From NCBI RefSeq assembly GCF_036884655.1, contig NC_088342.1, positions 34,647,501-34,711,500 on the forward strand: a DNA stretch of 64,000 nucleotides, in the 5' to 3' direction. The notes under the pieces were generated by a model, which saw only the letters and a program-made list of their open reading frames with translations, was not told where the DNA came from and did not search any database. Shown one piece after another: positions 33,033 to 45,970 of the stretch. Each line of letters starts with the position of its first letter. The first letter of the stretch is position 1. The stretch comes from Musa acuminata AAA Group (lineage: Eukaryota; Streptophyta; Magnoliopsida; Zingiberales; Musaceae). The translations under genes were made by a program, and so were the position numbers.

Positions 33033-35518
33033 TGTTAGGATCGAGAGCACTAAGAGGGGGGGGTGAATTAGTGCAGCGGAAATCTTTCAGCGATTAAAAA
33101 CGAAAGCTGCGTTCGTTCGATAAAAACTATTTTGATGCAAAAGCCAATTCTAAGATTACTTATGATTAAGTGCAGTTTATGTCTAAACACAGTTTGCGTC
33201 TAAGCGCAATTTATGCAGTTTGCAGTTTGCGTCTAAATGCAGATTGCGTCTAAGCGCAGTTTGCATCTAAGCGCAGTTTGCGTCTAAGCTCAGATTACGT
33301 TTAAGCGCAGTTTGCGTCTAAGCGCAGTTTACGTCTAATCTCAGATTGCGTCTAAGCGCAGTTTGCGTCTAAGCGCAGTTTGCGTCTAAGCGCAGATTGC
33401 GTTTAAGCGCAGTTTGCGTCTAAGCGCAGTTTACGTCTAAGATCAGATTGCGTCTGAGCGTAGTGCAGTTTGCGTCTAAACGCAGTTTTACGTCTAAACA
33501 CAGTTTTACGTCTAAACTCAGTTTTACGTCTAAACGCAGTTTGCGTCTAAACGTAGTTTTACGTCTAAACGTAGTTTTACGTCTAAAAGTAGTTTACGTC
33601 TAAAACACAGTTTTACGTCTAAGCAGAATCAAGACGTAAACGTAAACTGCAAAGAAACTTGTTCGCAGAAATTAGTTTGCAGTTATAAACAGAATCAAGA
33701 CGTAAACGTAAACTGCAAAGAAACTCGTTCGTAGAAATCAGTTTGCAGTTATAAACAGAATCAAGACGTAAAGGTAAACTGCAAAGAAACTCGTTCGTAA
33801 AAGCGCAGAAGACAGTTTACAGTTATAAATAGAATCAAACGTAAGTGTAAACCGCAATGTAGAGATCGTACGAAAACACCGATTTACGTCTGAATGCAGA
33901 CTTGAAAAGAACATAACTTAGAAACTTGTTCGTAAAAGCGCAGAGAGCAGTAGCTATGTAGGAGGTTTGCAGTAATGATAAAGTGCTCAAAATGAAAGCA
34001 AACCAGAGATTTAGAGTGGTTCGGTCAGTCTTGACCTACTCCACTTTTGGCTTCCTCCACCGACGAGGTCACCGACGTCAACTAGAAGCCTTCCTTCAAT
34101 AGGCGAAGGCCAACTACCCTCTTACAGATTCACTCCTTTTGACGGGCTTAGGAGACAACCCTTAAAGAAGTTTTCTCTCCTCTCTTTACAACTCAAACTT
34201 GAAGAATAGAAAGAGGAGAACTAGCAGTTTTGAGCTCTAAGAAACACAGAAAGATAGCAAGATTTCGAGTGTGTGTTCTGTGCTTTTAGTGCTGAATGGG
34301 TGGGGTATTTATAAGCCCCAACCCAGTTCAAATTTGGAGCTCAAAACGATCAAATCCCGGAATTCCGGGATCAAGCGGTTGTACCTCCTGACTGGAGAGG
34401 TTGCACCGCCTGGCAGAGCTCGAGGACTGAGCCCAGGCGGTGCCACCTCTTGACTGAGGCGGTTGCACCTCTCTGCCAGAGCTCGAAGACCGAGCTCAGG
34501 CGGTGCCACCTCTCTGTCAGGGAGGTTGCACCGCCCAGTCTAGCTCGAAGACTGAGCTCAAGCGGTGCCACCTCTCTGTCAGGGAGGTTGCACCGCCCAG
34601 TCTCGCTAGGAGGCTTAGCCCAGGCGGTGCCACCTCCTGGCCTAGGCGGTTGCACCTCCTGGTGCAATCAGTGTCCGAATGGTTAGCTCCATTCGGCCCA
34701 ATTTCAGTCTTTCAGGGGCCCAATTGCCCCAAGATTAAGCTAATGGGATCACCTCCCATTTTCCAACTTAATCAATGTGCTAACTACGATTAGATCGAAG
34801 AAAATTTCTACAGCTTTGCTTCGGTGCGTCAATCGCTTCTTCCGGCGAGTTTCCGGCGAACTTCCGTCGATCATCCGATGAACCCTCGGTGATGCTCCTG
34901 CGGACTTCCGGCAAACTCCTGGACTTTGCGACGATCCACTTGGCGAGTTCCGACGAGCTTCGCTTGGCAAGCTTCTGGACTTCTCGGATCTGTTCTCGTA
35001 GAACCTCCGACGACCGTCCGAACTTCCGTCGAACTCTCGAACTCCCAACGTGATCATGAACTTGACTCCGGCGCAACTCCTACTGCTTGTCTAACTTTCA
35101 TCGTAGTTAATCCTGCACACTCAAAACAAAACTTCGATCGAGACAATTAATCCTAAGCGATTAACCAAGTTGTCCGGCATGTCATTGGTCCCTCGATGCT
35201 TCGTCTGATTCTTCGGCGCATCGTCCTCTCCTGCGGCCTATTGCCCAATCGGCCAGTCGACTCCGCAACTCCGATATCCTTGGCACAATACCCGCTCTTC
35301 TTGGCCCGATGCCCGAGTCCACGGCCCGAAGCCTTCTATCGATACGTCGACCGATCCACCGGCCCGACGTCCAATCTTCTGACATGTTCCTCCGGCACAA
35401 CATGATTTTCCTACTTTAATTGTCTCATCCTGATCGAGGCATCCTGCGTCACTCAAAACGCAGATTAAATCATAAACATATATCAAGTAGTTTCATCATC
35501 AAAATACGAGATTCAATA
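33033..35518 (-). repeat. 3' LTR of B (2486 bp)
   Basis: TGTTAGGATCGAGAGCAC to GAGATTCAATA and then the polypurine tract. U5 carries the minisatellite (33165-33640). TATA block at about 34307; U3 tandem repeats with GGTGCCACCTC and GGTTGCACCGCC (34375-34670). Confidence 0.93.
33165..33640 (-). repeat. U5 minisatellite (17-21-bp unit) in the B LTR
   Basis: About 25 copies of GTCTAAGCGCAGTTTGC or GTCTAAACGCAGTTTTAC with small variants. The same array is in the other LTR of B (39700-40130) and in C, D and G. Confidence 0.9.
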
Positions 35519-35666
35519 ATCTCCCCCTTTTTGATGATGACAACCACTTGATGACGGAGTTAAACTTAACTCCCGGAGTTTAAACAAACTCCCCCTATCA
35601 ATATGCCATATTGATAGAAACTCTTAGATTCAAAAATCTAAGCAAACTTGGATTCAAAAATCCAAG
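35519..35666 (-). promoter_or_regulatory. Polypurine tract and five hairpins of B
   Basis: Perfect inverted repeats: GGAGTTAA/TTAACTCC (35556-35573), GGAGTTT/AAACTCC (35575-35592), CTATCAATATG/CATATTGATAG (35595-35617), CTTAGATT/AATCTAAG (35623-35642) and CTTGGATT/AATCCAAG (35647-35666). The last two differ at one base pair with both sides changed. Confidence 0.85.
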
Positions 35667-38310
35667 CAACATGTCATCATAAACTTATGCATAACATGTC
35701 ATGTCATCAACATACTTCTCCCTCTTTGTCATCAACAAAAAGGAGAAGTATCACAATCAAGTGTTTGTGATATAAGTTTAACTCATTGCATGAAAAACAT
35801 AATATCTATTGTTATCATCATGCAAGTTTGCTATTATTAAATGGTAAGATATCAATATGTAAAATTACGATTCAAGTTCTTGATATCTTAACATGATATG
35901 ACATTCATAGCACCTATTCATATGAATGCTGCTTTTGATATCTCATCATAATATGGCATTCATGACATCTATTCATATTCTTCAAATATGGCACTCATAG
36001 TATCAATTTATATATTTCTCCCCCTTTGTCATCAACAACAAGGAGAACGATATAAGCAAATTTTATATATAAGTGCGATGCCATAAGTTGGTTCATGTCA
36101 TTTTCCAACAGTGAGTGATTAGGTAAACATCTCGAGGGAAACATGACATGAAGATAGCTTTTATTGCTTCTTCCTTTTTATTTGTTATCTTTTTACATGA
36201 AGGAGGAAAGCCATATGTGAAGTTCAAATTGATAAGATATTAAAGCATACTTCATTTTTGCAAGGATTAAGATATGTAAGTGAGTCAAATCCTTGTATGT
36301 AAAAATATCTTCCTTTTATAAGAGGGAATCATCAAATATGTTTCTCGAAAAATATTTTTCACATGATAAGTGCATTTGCTAGATGATTCCATATGTCAAA
36401 AATCAATGATGTGAATTAAACTTGATATGACATATGCTTGTAAAATTCGGAAGAGGATAATGTATCAAGAAAATCCAATTGTTAGGATCAAGAAAATCCG
36501 AAAATGAAATTTGACACTTTCATACATTCGGACAGGGTTTTACTAGAGATATTCAATTACAATTATGAAGGTAAAACATGCTTATTATCATGGAAATTTT
36601 TGTATTCAAGCACATAATTTCCAACATGTAATCATGGCAAGTAATTGTGTAAGATCATTATGGCAATCAAGTGATTTGATCATTTAATCAAAAAAGTCCG
36701 AAAAATAATTTTAACAGGTTTAATCATTCGGACAGATTTTTGCCATAGTTTTTCAAATATAATCATGAAGATAAGGTATGCTCATCATCATGGTAGTATG
36801 ATAGCAAGTTTACCATATTCAAGCTAGCAAAAAATTTCTACATTTTAAGGCCCGCAAGCTAGTAATTTTGAGATGTTCAAGAAAGCAACTCTTGCTTCTT
36901 GAAATATAAGTTTTGCTAGATGTGCAAGTTAACTTTTTGCCTCTTGAGATAGGCAAGATAGCATTCCTTGGTGATGTTCAATATAGCTAAGTTCTACATC
37001 ATGCAAGCTAGTGAATCTTATAACATTTTAGAACATGCATAATCACCAAAGCATCATAAATTTTAATGATGTGCAAAATTACAAATTTTGCATGATTGCA
37101 TTTGTGTGTCTTGAGATTTGCAAGATAGCACTTCTTGGTGATGTTCAAGATAGCAATTTCTTCTCTTTTGAGAAGTGCAATTTTTGCTTTCTTCTTGAAT
37201 TGTGCAAGCTAGCTATCTCCCCTTTTGTCATTGTCAAAAAGAAGGGAAAAACCCTTTACATTAATTTTTTAAAATCATGACAAAGGTTAGTATCAATCTC
37301 ATTTGTGCATCATTATATTTTCAAATTAAAACATGCACATTTCCAAAACATATAAACTCATTATTATATGCATGATTCCAAATCATCAATATTTCAAATC
37401 ATCATGGTCTTAATTTGTCACATTGCATCCTACCATGCATGATCGAAACTTCTCATTTGCATACATCAAAATAAATTCATGAATATCTCATGCATTCATA
37501 TCATCACTTGAGGAATATTGAAAAGAAATAATTGGGTGATGAGATGAATACACGGAATATCATAAGTGTTTCATGTATTCATATTATTACATGAAGCATA
37601 TTATCTTTTTTAAGATTCATAACATAAATAACGTTATTACTATTTCATCAAAATCAATTTCGAGATTCACACAATATCATGAAATCATTAATCTCGATAA
37701 GATGGGAAAAGCATTTTCTTTTTAAGTGATTCTTTTAACACATCAAAAAAAAAAAAAACTCATTCATAATTCAAGTGATTTACAAGATATCATAAATGAA
37801 TTTATCACTTGTATTTCATTAAAATCGAGAACTCTAGAGATAGAAAATGATTGAAGCATTTAACATGATTGAAGCATGTTTCATATTTAAAGTGTATCTT
37901 ATGTCGTAAATAGGAATCAAGCATTTGTCAAATCTGAAATCATTCTCAAAATTACATTCAATAAATTCATGTATGACAAGCATAGATTTATTGAAAGATC
38001 AATAAGATAGAGGATTACATTTCAAGTGTTCATCAATTGTAGCATTTCATCATATGGCATGATATCGACATGTAAAGCTGTGAAGCAAGATTTTGATATC
38101 ATTTCATGATGTACACATTTCGAATATTTAAGTGTAGCATTGCATCACATGGTAAGATATTAGCTCGTACGATGCAAATTTTTGTTTGATATCTTGATAC
38201 AGGGCATATAGCAATGATAGCAATCATATATTACATGGTGATGCAAGTATGGCCTAATCATAGCAATGATAGCAATCATATATTTCTTAGTGATGCAAGT
38301 ATGGCCTAAT
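35667..38310 (-). other. AT-rich spacer of B
   Basis: Non-coding. Polypurine-like blocks near 35717, 36019 and 37217. GCTAGC words at 36820-37220. No credible gene. Confidence 0.75.
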
Positions 38311-38500
38311 CATCAACATCAGTAATAGCAACCATATCATCATTAGTGATAGCAAACATATCAGCATCAGTGATAGCAACCATATCAACATCAGTGATAG
38401 CAAACATATCAACATCAGTAATAGCAACCATATCATCATTAGTGATAGCAAACATATCAGCATCAGTGATAGCAACCATTAGTGATAGCAAACATATCAA
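38311..38500. repeat. 24-bp minisatellite in the B spacer
   Basis: About eight units of AGCAACCATATCAACATCAG plus GTGAT, alternating AGCAACC and AGCAAAC in a 48-bp higher-order pattern. The matching place in D (about 55570-55620) has no array. Confidence 0.9.
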
Positions 38501-38589
38501 TTCATATTTTTGCATTTACATTATTAAATTATTAAAAATGTAATTTTTAAGAAAATTTAAAAAAAAAGAAAAATGCATCATGAAAAACA

Positions 38590-39508
38590 TCATGTAATTT
38601 CGAAGTAAATTAAAGGCATTTTGATTACCTCAGCATCGAAAGGCGTAAAGGCGTAGTTTGCCACCTCGCCTTTGTTGATTTTCTCCTTGTCTTCAGAGGA
38701 GCTCGATTCATCCCAATTTTTGTTCTTCTTCTTGCGTTCAAAGCAAGTAGTTCCGTTCTTTTTACTTTTTAATTTTTGTTTCATTTGTAGTTTAAGTTCA
38801 CCATCACTTGAGCTTATGCTCGAGTGGTCTTCAAATGTTCTATGTCCCAAATCCTTCCTGTTCTTTGGAAGGTGGTTCTCAAGTTCTTCACATGCATTGC
38901 ACGTCATTTCATATGTGATCAATGAACCAATTAGTTCTTCAAGTGGAAATTGGTTCAAGTTTTTCGATTCTTGAATAGCAGTCAGTTACTTTTGAATCCC
39001 AAGTTTTAGAAAGTGAGCGCAAAACTTTGTTAACGAGCTCAAAATCCGAAAAGCTTTTACCAAGTGATTTTAAACTATTGACGACATCCGTAAAACGGGT
39101 GTACAAGTCAACAACGGTTTCGCTTGGTTTCATATGAAAAAGCTCGAAATCATGCAGTAAAGTATTAACTTTCGAGTCTTTGACTCTACTAGTTCCCTCG
39201 TGCGTGATTTCAAGAGCGCGCCAAATATCGAAAGCCGTTTCGCACAAAGAAACCCGATTGAACTTATTTTTGTCCAAAGCGCAAAATAAGGCATTCATAG
39301 CCTTTGCGTTTAAAGAAAAATACTTCTTCTCTAAATCCAACCATTCGTTCATCGGTTTAGAGGAAAGTTGAAAACCGTTTTCAACGATATTCCATAAATC
39401 CAGATTTAGAGAAATCAAGAAAACTCTCATTCGAGTTTTCCAATAAGTGTAGTCCAATCCGTTAAAGAACGGTGGACGAAAGACCGAAAAGCCCTCCTGA
39501 AGAGCCAT
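38590..39508 (-). pseudogene. gag: gag of B, frameshifted
   Basis: Start ATG at 39508 (MALQEGFSVFRPPFFNG). Compared with the intact D gag, a 4-bp tandem duplication (ACTG, near 38978-38985) shifts the frame after SKVT. The upstream frame ends at 38939, while the true C-terminus (FPLEELIGSL to EVIKMPLIYFEIT) lies in another frame ending at 38590. The sequence otherwise matches D closely. As in D there is no CCHC knuckle. Confidence 0.9.
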
Positions 39509-39544
39509 TTCTCTCGGGTGTAAATCCAAAATGAGAAATACCCC

Positions 39545-39556
39545 GCTCTGATACCA
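39545..39556 (-). promoter_or_regulatory. Primer-binding site of B
   Basis: Minus-strand TGGTATCAGAGC two bases from the LTR. Confidence 0.92.
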
Positions 39557-39558
39557 AT

Positions 39559-40907
39559 TGTTAGGATCGAGAGCACTAAGAGGGGGGGGTGAATTAGTGC
39601 AGCGGAAATCTTTCAGCGATTAAAAACGAAAGCTGCGTTCGTTCGATAAAAACTATTTTGATGCAAAAGCCAATTCTAAGATTACTTATGATTAAGTGCA
39701 GTTTATGTCTAAACACAGTTTGCGTCTAAGCGCAATTTATGCAGTTTGCAGTTTGCGTCTAAATGCAGATTGCGTCTAAGCGCAGTTTGCATCTAAGCGC
39801 AGTTTGCGTCTAAGCTCATATTGCGTTTAAGCGCAGTTTGCGTCTAAGCGTAGTTTACGTCTAAACTCAGATTGCGTCTAAGCGCAGTTTGCGTCTAAGC
39901 GCAGATTTCGTTTAAGCGCAGTTTGCATCTAAGCGTAGTTTACGTCTAAGATCATATTGCGTCTGAGCGTAGTGCAGTTTGCGTCTAAACGCAGTTTTAC
40001 GTCTAAACACAGTTTTACGTCTAAACTCAGTTTTACGTCTAAACGCAGTTTGCGTCTAAACGCAGTTTTACGTCTAAACGTAGTTTTACGTCTAAAAGTA
40101 GTTTACGTCTAAAACACAGTTTTACGTCTAAGCATAATCAAGACGTAAACGTAAACTGCAAAGAAACTTGTTCGCAGAAATCAGTTTGCAGTTATAAACA
40201 GAATCAAGACGTAAACGTAAACTGCAAAGAAACTCGTTCGCAGAAATCAGTTTGCAGTTATAAACAGAATCAAGACGTAAACGTAAACTGCAAAGAAACT
40301 CGTTCGTAAAAGCGCAGAAGACAGTTTACAGTTATAAATAGAATCAAAACGTAAGTGTAAACCGCAATGTAGAGATCGTACGAAAACACCGATTTACATT
40401 TGAATGCAGATTTGAAAAGAACAAAACTTGTTCGTAATGTAGAGAAACTTGTTCGTAAAAGCGCAGAGAGCAGTAGCTATGTAGGAGGTTTGCAGTAATG
40501 ATAAAGTGCTCAAAATGAAAGCAAACCAAAGATTTAGAGTGGTTCGGTCAGTCTTGACCTACTCCACTTTTGGCTTCCTCCACCGACGAGGTCACCGACG
40601 TCAACTAGAAGCCTTCCTTCAATAGGCGAAGGCCAACTACCCTCTTACAGATTCACTCCTTTTGACGGGCTTAGGAGACAACCCTTACAGAAGTTTTCTC
40701 TCCTCTCTTTACAACCCAAACTTGAAGAATAGAAAGAGGAGAACTAGCAGTTTTGAGCTCTAAGAAACACAGAAAGATAGCAAGATTTCGAGTGTGTGTT
40801 CTGTGCTTTTAGTGCTGAATGGGTGGGGTATTTATAGGCCCCAACCCAGTTCAAATTTGGAGCTCAAAACGATCAAATCCCGGAATTCCGGGATTAGGCG
40901 GTTGTAC
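39559..40907 (-). repeat. 5' LTR of B, R-U5 side
   Basis: Minisatellite at 39700-40130, TATA box at 40829-40836 (minus). Interrupted in U3 by solo LTR C at TGTAC (40903-40907). Confidence 0.93.
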
Positions 40908-43013
40908 TGTTAGGATCGAGAGCACTAAGAGGGGGGGGGTGAATTAGTGCAGCGGAAATCTTACAGCGATTAAAAACCAAAAGCTGCGTTCGTTCAATAA
41001 AAACTATTATGATGCAAAAGCTAATTCTCAGTTTGTATCTAAGTGCAGTTTGCGTCTAAGCGCAGATTGCGTCTAAGCGCAGTTTGCGTCTAAACACAGT
41101 TTGCGTCTAAGCGCAGTTTGCGTCTAAGCGCAGTTTGCGTCTAAACATAGTTTGCGTCTAAGCGCAGTTTTGCGTCTAAGCGCAGTTTACGTCTAAACTC
41201 AGATTTACGTCTAAACGCAGTTTTACGTCTTAAACGTAGATTTACGTCTAAACGCAGATTTACGTCTAAACGCAGTTTTACGTCTAAACGCAGATTTACG
41301 TCTAAACTCAGATTTACGTCTAAACTCAGATTTACGTCTAAACGCAGTTTTACGTCTAAACGCAGATTTACGTCTAAACGCAGATTTACGTCTAAACGCA
41401 GTTTTACGTCTAGACGCAGATTTACGTCTAAACTTTGAAACTCGTTTGTATACTCGCAGAAGGCAGTATGCAGTTGAAATCAAGACGTAAACGTGAACTG
41501 AGATCTGATGATTGTGCGAGGAAAGCCGATTTACGTCTAAATGTTGAAACTCGTTCGTAAAATTGTAGAGGACAGTTTGCAGTTATCAATAGAATCAAAA
41601 TGTAAGTGTAAACTGCAAAGAAACTTGTTCGTAAAAGCACAGAACACAGTTCTGCAGAATCAAACGTAAACGTAAACTGTAAAGTACGAAAAACTCGAAT
41701 TTACGTCTGAATGCAGATTCGGAAGAATAGTACTTAGAACTTGTTCGTGAAAGCGCAGAGAGCAGTAGTAATGAAGGAGGTTTGCAGTAATGATAACGTG
41801 CTCAAAAATAAACGCAAACCAGAGATTTAGAGTGGTTCGGTCAGTCTTGACCTACTCCACTTTTGGCTTCCTCCACCGACGAGGTCACCGACGTCAACTA
41901 GGGGCCTTCCTTCAATAGGCGAAGGCCAAACTGCCCTTTTACAGTTTCTCTCCTTTTGACAGGCTCAGGAGACAACCTTTACAGACCTTTCTCTCCTCAC
42001 TTTACAACTGAAAACTTGAAGAACAGAAGGAGGAGACTTAAAGGCTTTACAACACTTTTGAGCTCTTAGAATCACAGAAAAGATCAAGATTTCGGTGTAG
42101 GTCTGTTGCTCTTTCTGTGCTGAATGGGTGGGGTATTTATAGGCCCCAACCCAGTTCAAATTTGGAGCTCAAAACCATCAAATCCCGGAATTCCGGGATC
42201 AGGCGGTTGCACCTCTGACTGGAGAGGTTGCACCGCCTGGCAGAGCTCGAAGACCGAGCTCAGGCGGTGCCACCTCTCTGTCAGGGAGGTTGCACCGCCC
42301 AGTCTAGCTCGAAGACTGAGCTCAGGCGGTGCCACCTCTCTGTCAGGGAGGTTGCACCGCCCAGTCTAGCTCGAAGACTGAGCTCAGGCGGTGCCACCTC
42401 CCGGCTGGGGAGGTTGCACCGCCCAGTCTCGCTGGAAAGCCTAGCCCAGGCGGTGCCACCTCCTGGCCTGGGCGGTTGCACCTCCTGGTGCAATCAGGGT
42501 CCGAATGGTTCATTCCATTCGGCCCAATTTCAGTCTTTCAGGGGCCCAATTGCCCCAAGATTAAGCCAATGGGATCACCTCCCATTTTCCAACTTAATCA
42601 ACGTGCTAACTACGATTAAATCTAAGACAACTTCTGCAGCTTTGCTTCGGTGCGTCAATCGCTCCTTCCGGCGAGTTTCCGGCGAACTTCCGTCGATCAT
42701 CTGATGAACCCTCGGTGATGCTCCTGCGGACTTCCGGCAAACTCCTGGACTTTGCGAAGATCCACCTGGCAAGTTCCGACGAGCTTCGCTTGGCAAGCTT
42801 CTGGACTTCTCGGATCTGTTCTCGTAGAACCTCCGACGACCATCCGAACTTCCGTTGAACTCTCGAACTCCCAACGTGATCATGAACTTGACTCCGGCGC
42901 AACTCCTGCTGCTTGTCTATCTTTCATCGTAGTTAATCCTGCACACTTATCTCAACACATAGATTAGACAACAAATGACAATTGACTTCATCATCAAAAT
43001 CCGAGATTCAACA
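40908..43013 (-). repeat. Solo LTR C (2106 bp, TSD TGTAC)
   Basis: TGTTAGG...TTCAACA flanked by TGTAC (40903-40907 and 43014-43018), with no internal sequence or partner: the product of LTR-LTR recombination. It has a beta-type U5 minisatellite (41030-41440), a TATA block (about 42133) and U3 repeats. Its distal end (42925-43013) lacks the long distal U3 block and resembles that of J. Confidence 0.94.
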
Positions 43014-43018
43014 TGTAC

Positions 43019-44152
43019 CTCCTGACTGGAGAGGTTGCACCGCTTGGCAGAGCTCGAGGACTGAGCCTAGGCGGTGCCACCTCTTGACTGAGGCGGTTGC
43101 ACCTCTCTGCCAGAGCTCGAAGACCGAGCTCAGGCGGTGCCACCTCTCTATCAGGGTGGTTGCACCGCCCAGTCTAGCTCGAAGAATGAGCTCAGGCGGT
43201 GCCACCTCTCTGTCAGGGAGGTTGCACCACCCAGTCTCGCTGGGAGGCTTAGCTCAGGCGGTGCCACCTCCTGGCCTAGGCGGTTGCACCTCCTGGTGCA
43301 ATCAGGATCCGAATGGTTAGCTCCATTCGGCCCAATTTCAGTCTTTCAGGGGCCCAATTGCCCCAAGATTAAGCTAATGGGATCACCTCCCATTTTCCAA
43401 CTTAATCAACGTGCTAACTACGATTAGATCTAAGACAATTTCTGCAGCTTTGCTTCGGTGCGTCAATCGCTTCTTCCGGCGAGTTTCCGGCGAACTTCCG
43501 TCGATCATCTGATGAACCCTCGGTGATGCTCCTGCAGACTTCCGGCAAACTCCTGGACTTTGCGACGATCCACTTGGCGAGTTCCGACGAGCTTCGCTTG
43601 GCAAGCTTCTGGATTTCTCGGATCTGTTCTCGCAGAATCTCCGATGACCGTCCGAACTTCCGTCGAACTCTAGAACTCCCAACGTGATCATGAACTTGAC
43701 TCCGGCGCAACTCCTGCTGCTTGTCTAACTTTCATCGTAGTTAATCCTGCACACTCAAAACAAAACTTCGATCGAGACAATTAATCCTAAGCGATTAACC
43801 AAGTTGTCCGGCATGTTATTGGTCCCTCGACGCTTCGTCTGATTCTTCGGCGCATCGTCCTCTCCTGCGGCCTATTGCCCAATCGGCCAGTCGACTCCGC
43901 AACTCCGATATCCTTGGCACAATACCCGCTCTTCTTGGCCCGATGCCCGAGTCCACGGCCCGAAGCCTTCTGTCGATACGTCGACCGATCCACCGGCCCG
44001 ACGTCCAATCTTCTGACATGTTCCTCTGGCACAACATGATTTTCCTGCTTTAATTGTCTCATCCTGATCGAGGCATCCTGCGTCACTCAAAACGCAGATT
44101 AAATCATAAACATATATCAAGTAGTTTCATCATCAAAATACGAGATTCAACA
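43019..44152 (-). repeat. 5' LTR of B, U3 side
   Basis: Resumes the U3 repeats after C and runs to GAGATTCAACA, followed by GACTA. Joined with 39559-40907 it is 2483 bp, against 2486 bp for the other LTR. Confidence 0.93.
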
Positions 44153-44157
44153 GACTA

Positions 44158-45970
44158 TTTGTGATACATGTTATTTGTGAGTTTACTCGAATGAAGTTAA
44201 AATTGATAAGATATTAAAGCACGTTTCATTTTTACAAGTATCAAGATATGTATGTGAATCAAATCTTTGTACGTAAAAATGACTTCCTTTTTCAATAAGG
44301 AATTTATAAGCAGGAATCATTTCATCAAATCCATTTCTCAAAACAAAATATTGTTCACATAATAAGTGTATGAGAGATGTATTTGCTAGTTGATTCCATA
44401 TGTCAAAAATCAATGATATGAATTAAACTTGATATGACATATGCTTATTAAGTCTGGAAGAGGATAATTCGAAAATCCAATTGTTAAAAGAATCTGAAAA
44501 AAAAATTAACACTTTCATGCATTCGGACAAGGCTGTGCTATTGATTTTCAAATACAATCATGAAGATAAGACATGCTCATCATCATGGTAGTACGATAGC
44601 AAGTTTACAATATACAAGCTAGCAAAAAATTTTTAACATTTTAAGACACGCAAGCTAGCAATTTTCTCTTTGAGATATGCACATTAGCAACTCTTTCTCC
44701 CCCTATGTCATTGGCAAAAAGAAGGGAAGACCCTTTACATTAATTTCTAAATCATGACAAAGGTAGGTTTCAATCTTATTTGTGCATCATTATATTTTCA
44801 AATTCGAACATGCACAATTTCAAAAACCTTATATTTCATTCATGCATGATACTAAATAAATCAATCAATATTATGAGCATATTATACATGATACTTAAAT
44901 TCTTAACTATTTATCAACATTTTGATCATGATACCAAACATTCATCATTTAGAGTATTCATGACATTAAATCAACATTTATAATACATCATTTTAGTAAC
45001 AACTCATAGCATTTTAAAGCATGATTTACATCATATGCAATACATCACATCATAATTAAAAAGCTCAAGTATTGCATGCATCATTGCAAATCATAAATGC
45101 TTCATATCATGATGGTATCAATTTTGTCAAATTATATCCTACCATGCATGATCATAACTTTTCATTTGTATACATCAAAATAAATTAATGAATATTTCAT
45201 GTATTCATATCATCACATAAGGAATATCAAGAAGAAAATAATTGGGTGATGAGATAAACCTTTCATGAATACAAAGAATTGCATAAAAATCATATCATGA
45301 ATACAAGGAATACAGGTCACAATCATTCAAGAGAAAAGTCATCATTCATTTTCAATTCATTCAATTTGACAAATCATGATCATGATTTTGATAAAACTCA
45401 TTTCAAATTTAAATCATCAAAATCATTTTTATGGCTCACAATATTTATAACATAAATAGATTCATGATTTCATTGATAATATATTTTTCCCCCTTTTTTA
45501 AGTGTTTCATCTTAAGTGATCGATTTCATGTTAGCATTCATTTTCATTTATGTCAAATCAAAACATGCATCAATTTTTAAAGCCACTGTTATTATCATGA
45601 AAATCGATAATCCATAATTATCAAGAATCATCATACATAATTTCAAAAATATATACTCATTAATCATAACTTCAAATTAAACATGATTTAATATACTCAA
45701 AATCGAGAAATAACAATGGACATCAACATGATACACATTATTACTTCTTAACCATGATTTCATATTTTCAATCAAAATCATTTTGTTTGTTTATAAAATA
45801 TGCAATATTATCATTTTCGAAATTACTAGCATGATCATAATTTTTTTTTTCTTAAACATTAATTCTAAACTAAAAAAAAATACATCATGAAAGCATCAAG
45901 TAATTTCAAAATAAATTAGGGGGATTTCGATTACCTCATCATTGAAAGTGGTTAAGGCATAGTTTGCCAC
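44158..45970 (-). other. AT-rich spacer of A, 5' part
   Basis: Continuation of the A non-coding region after B. Polypurine-like blocks near 44697 and 45488; GCTAGC words at 44600-44690. No gene. Confidence 0.75.

Larger units (their letters stand above)
33033..44152 (-). mobile_element. Sirevirus B, gag-only beta group (TSD GACTA)
   Basis: Bounded by GACTA (33028-33032 and 44153-44157). LTRs 33033-35518 and 39559-40907 plus 43019-44152, the latter split by solo LTR C. The internal region (35519-39558) contains hairpins, spacer, a minisatellite, a frameshifted gag and a PBS (39545-39556). It is the same family as D. Confidence 0.94.

Noticed and set aside
33165..33640. Regular short repeats resembling a CRISPR array
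   Set aside because: There are no unique spacers; it is a head-to-tail minisatellite in plant LTRs.
41223..41483. Arg/Lys-rich repetitive ORF (FRRKSAFRRKT pattern)
   Set aside because: It is a translation of the U5 minisatellite in an LTR, not a gene.
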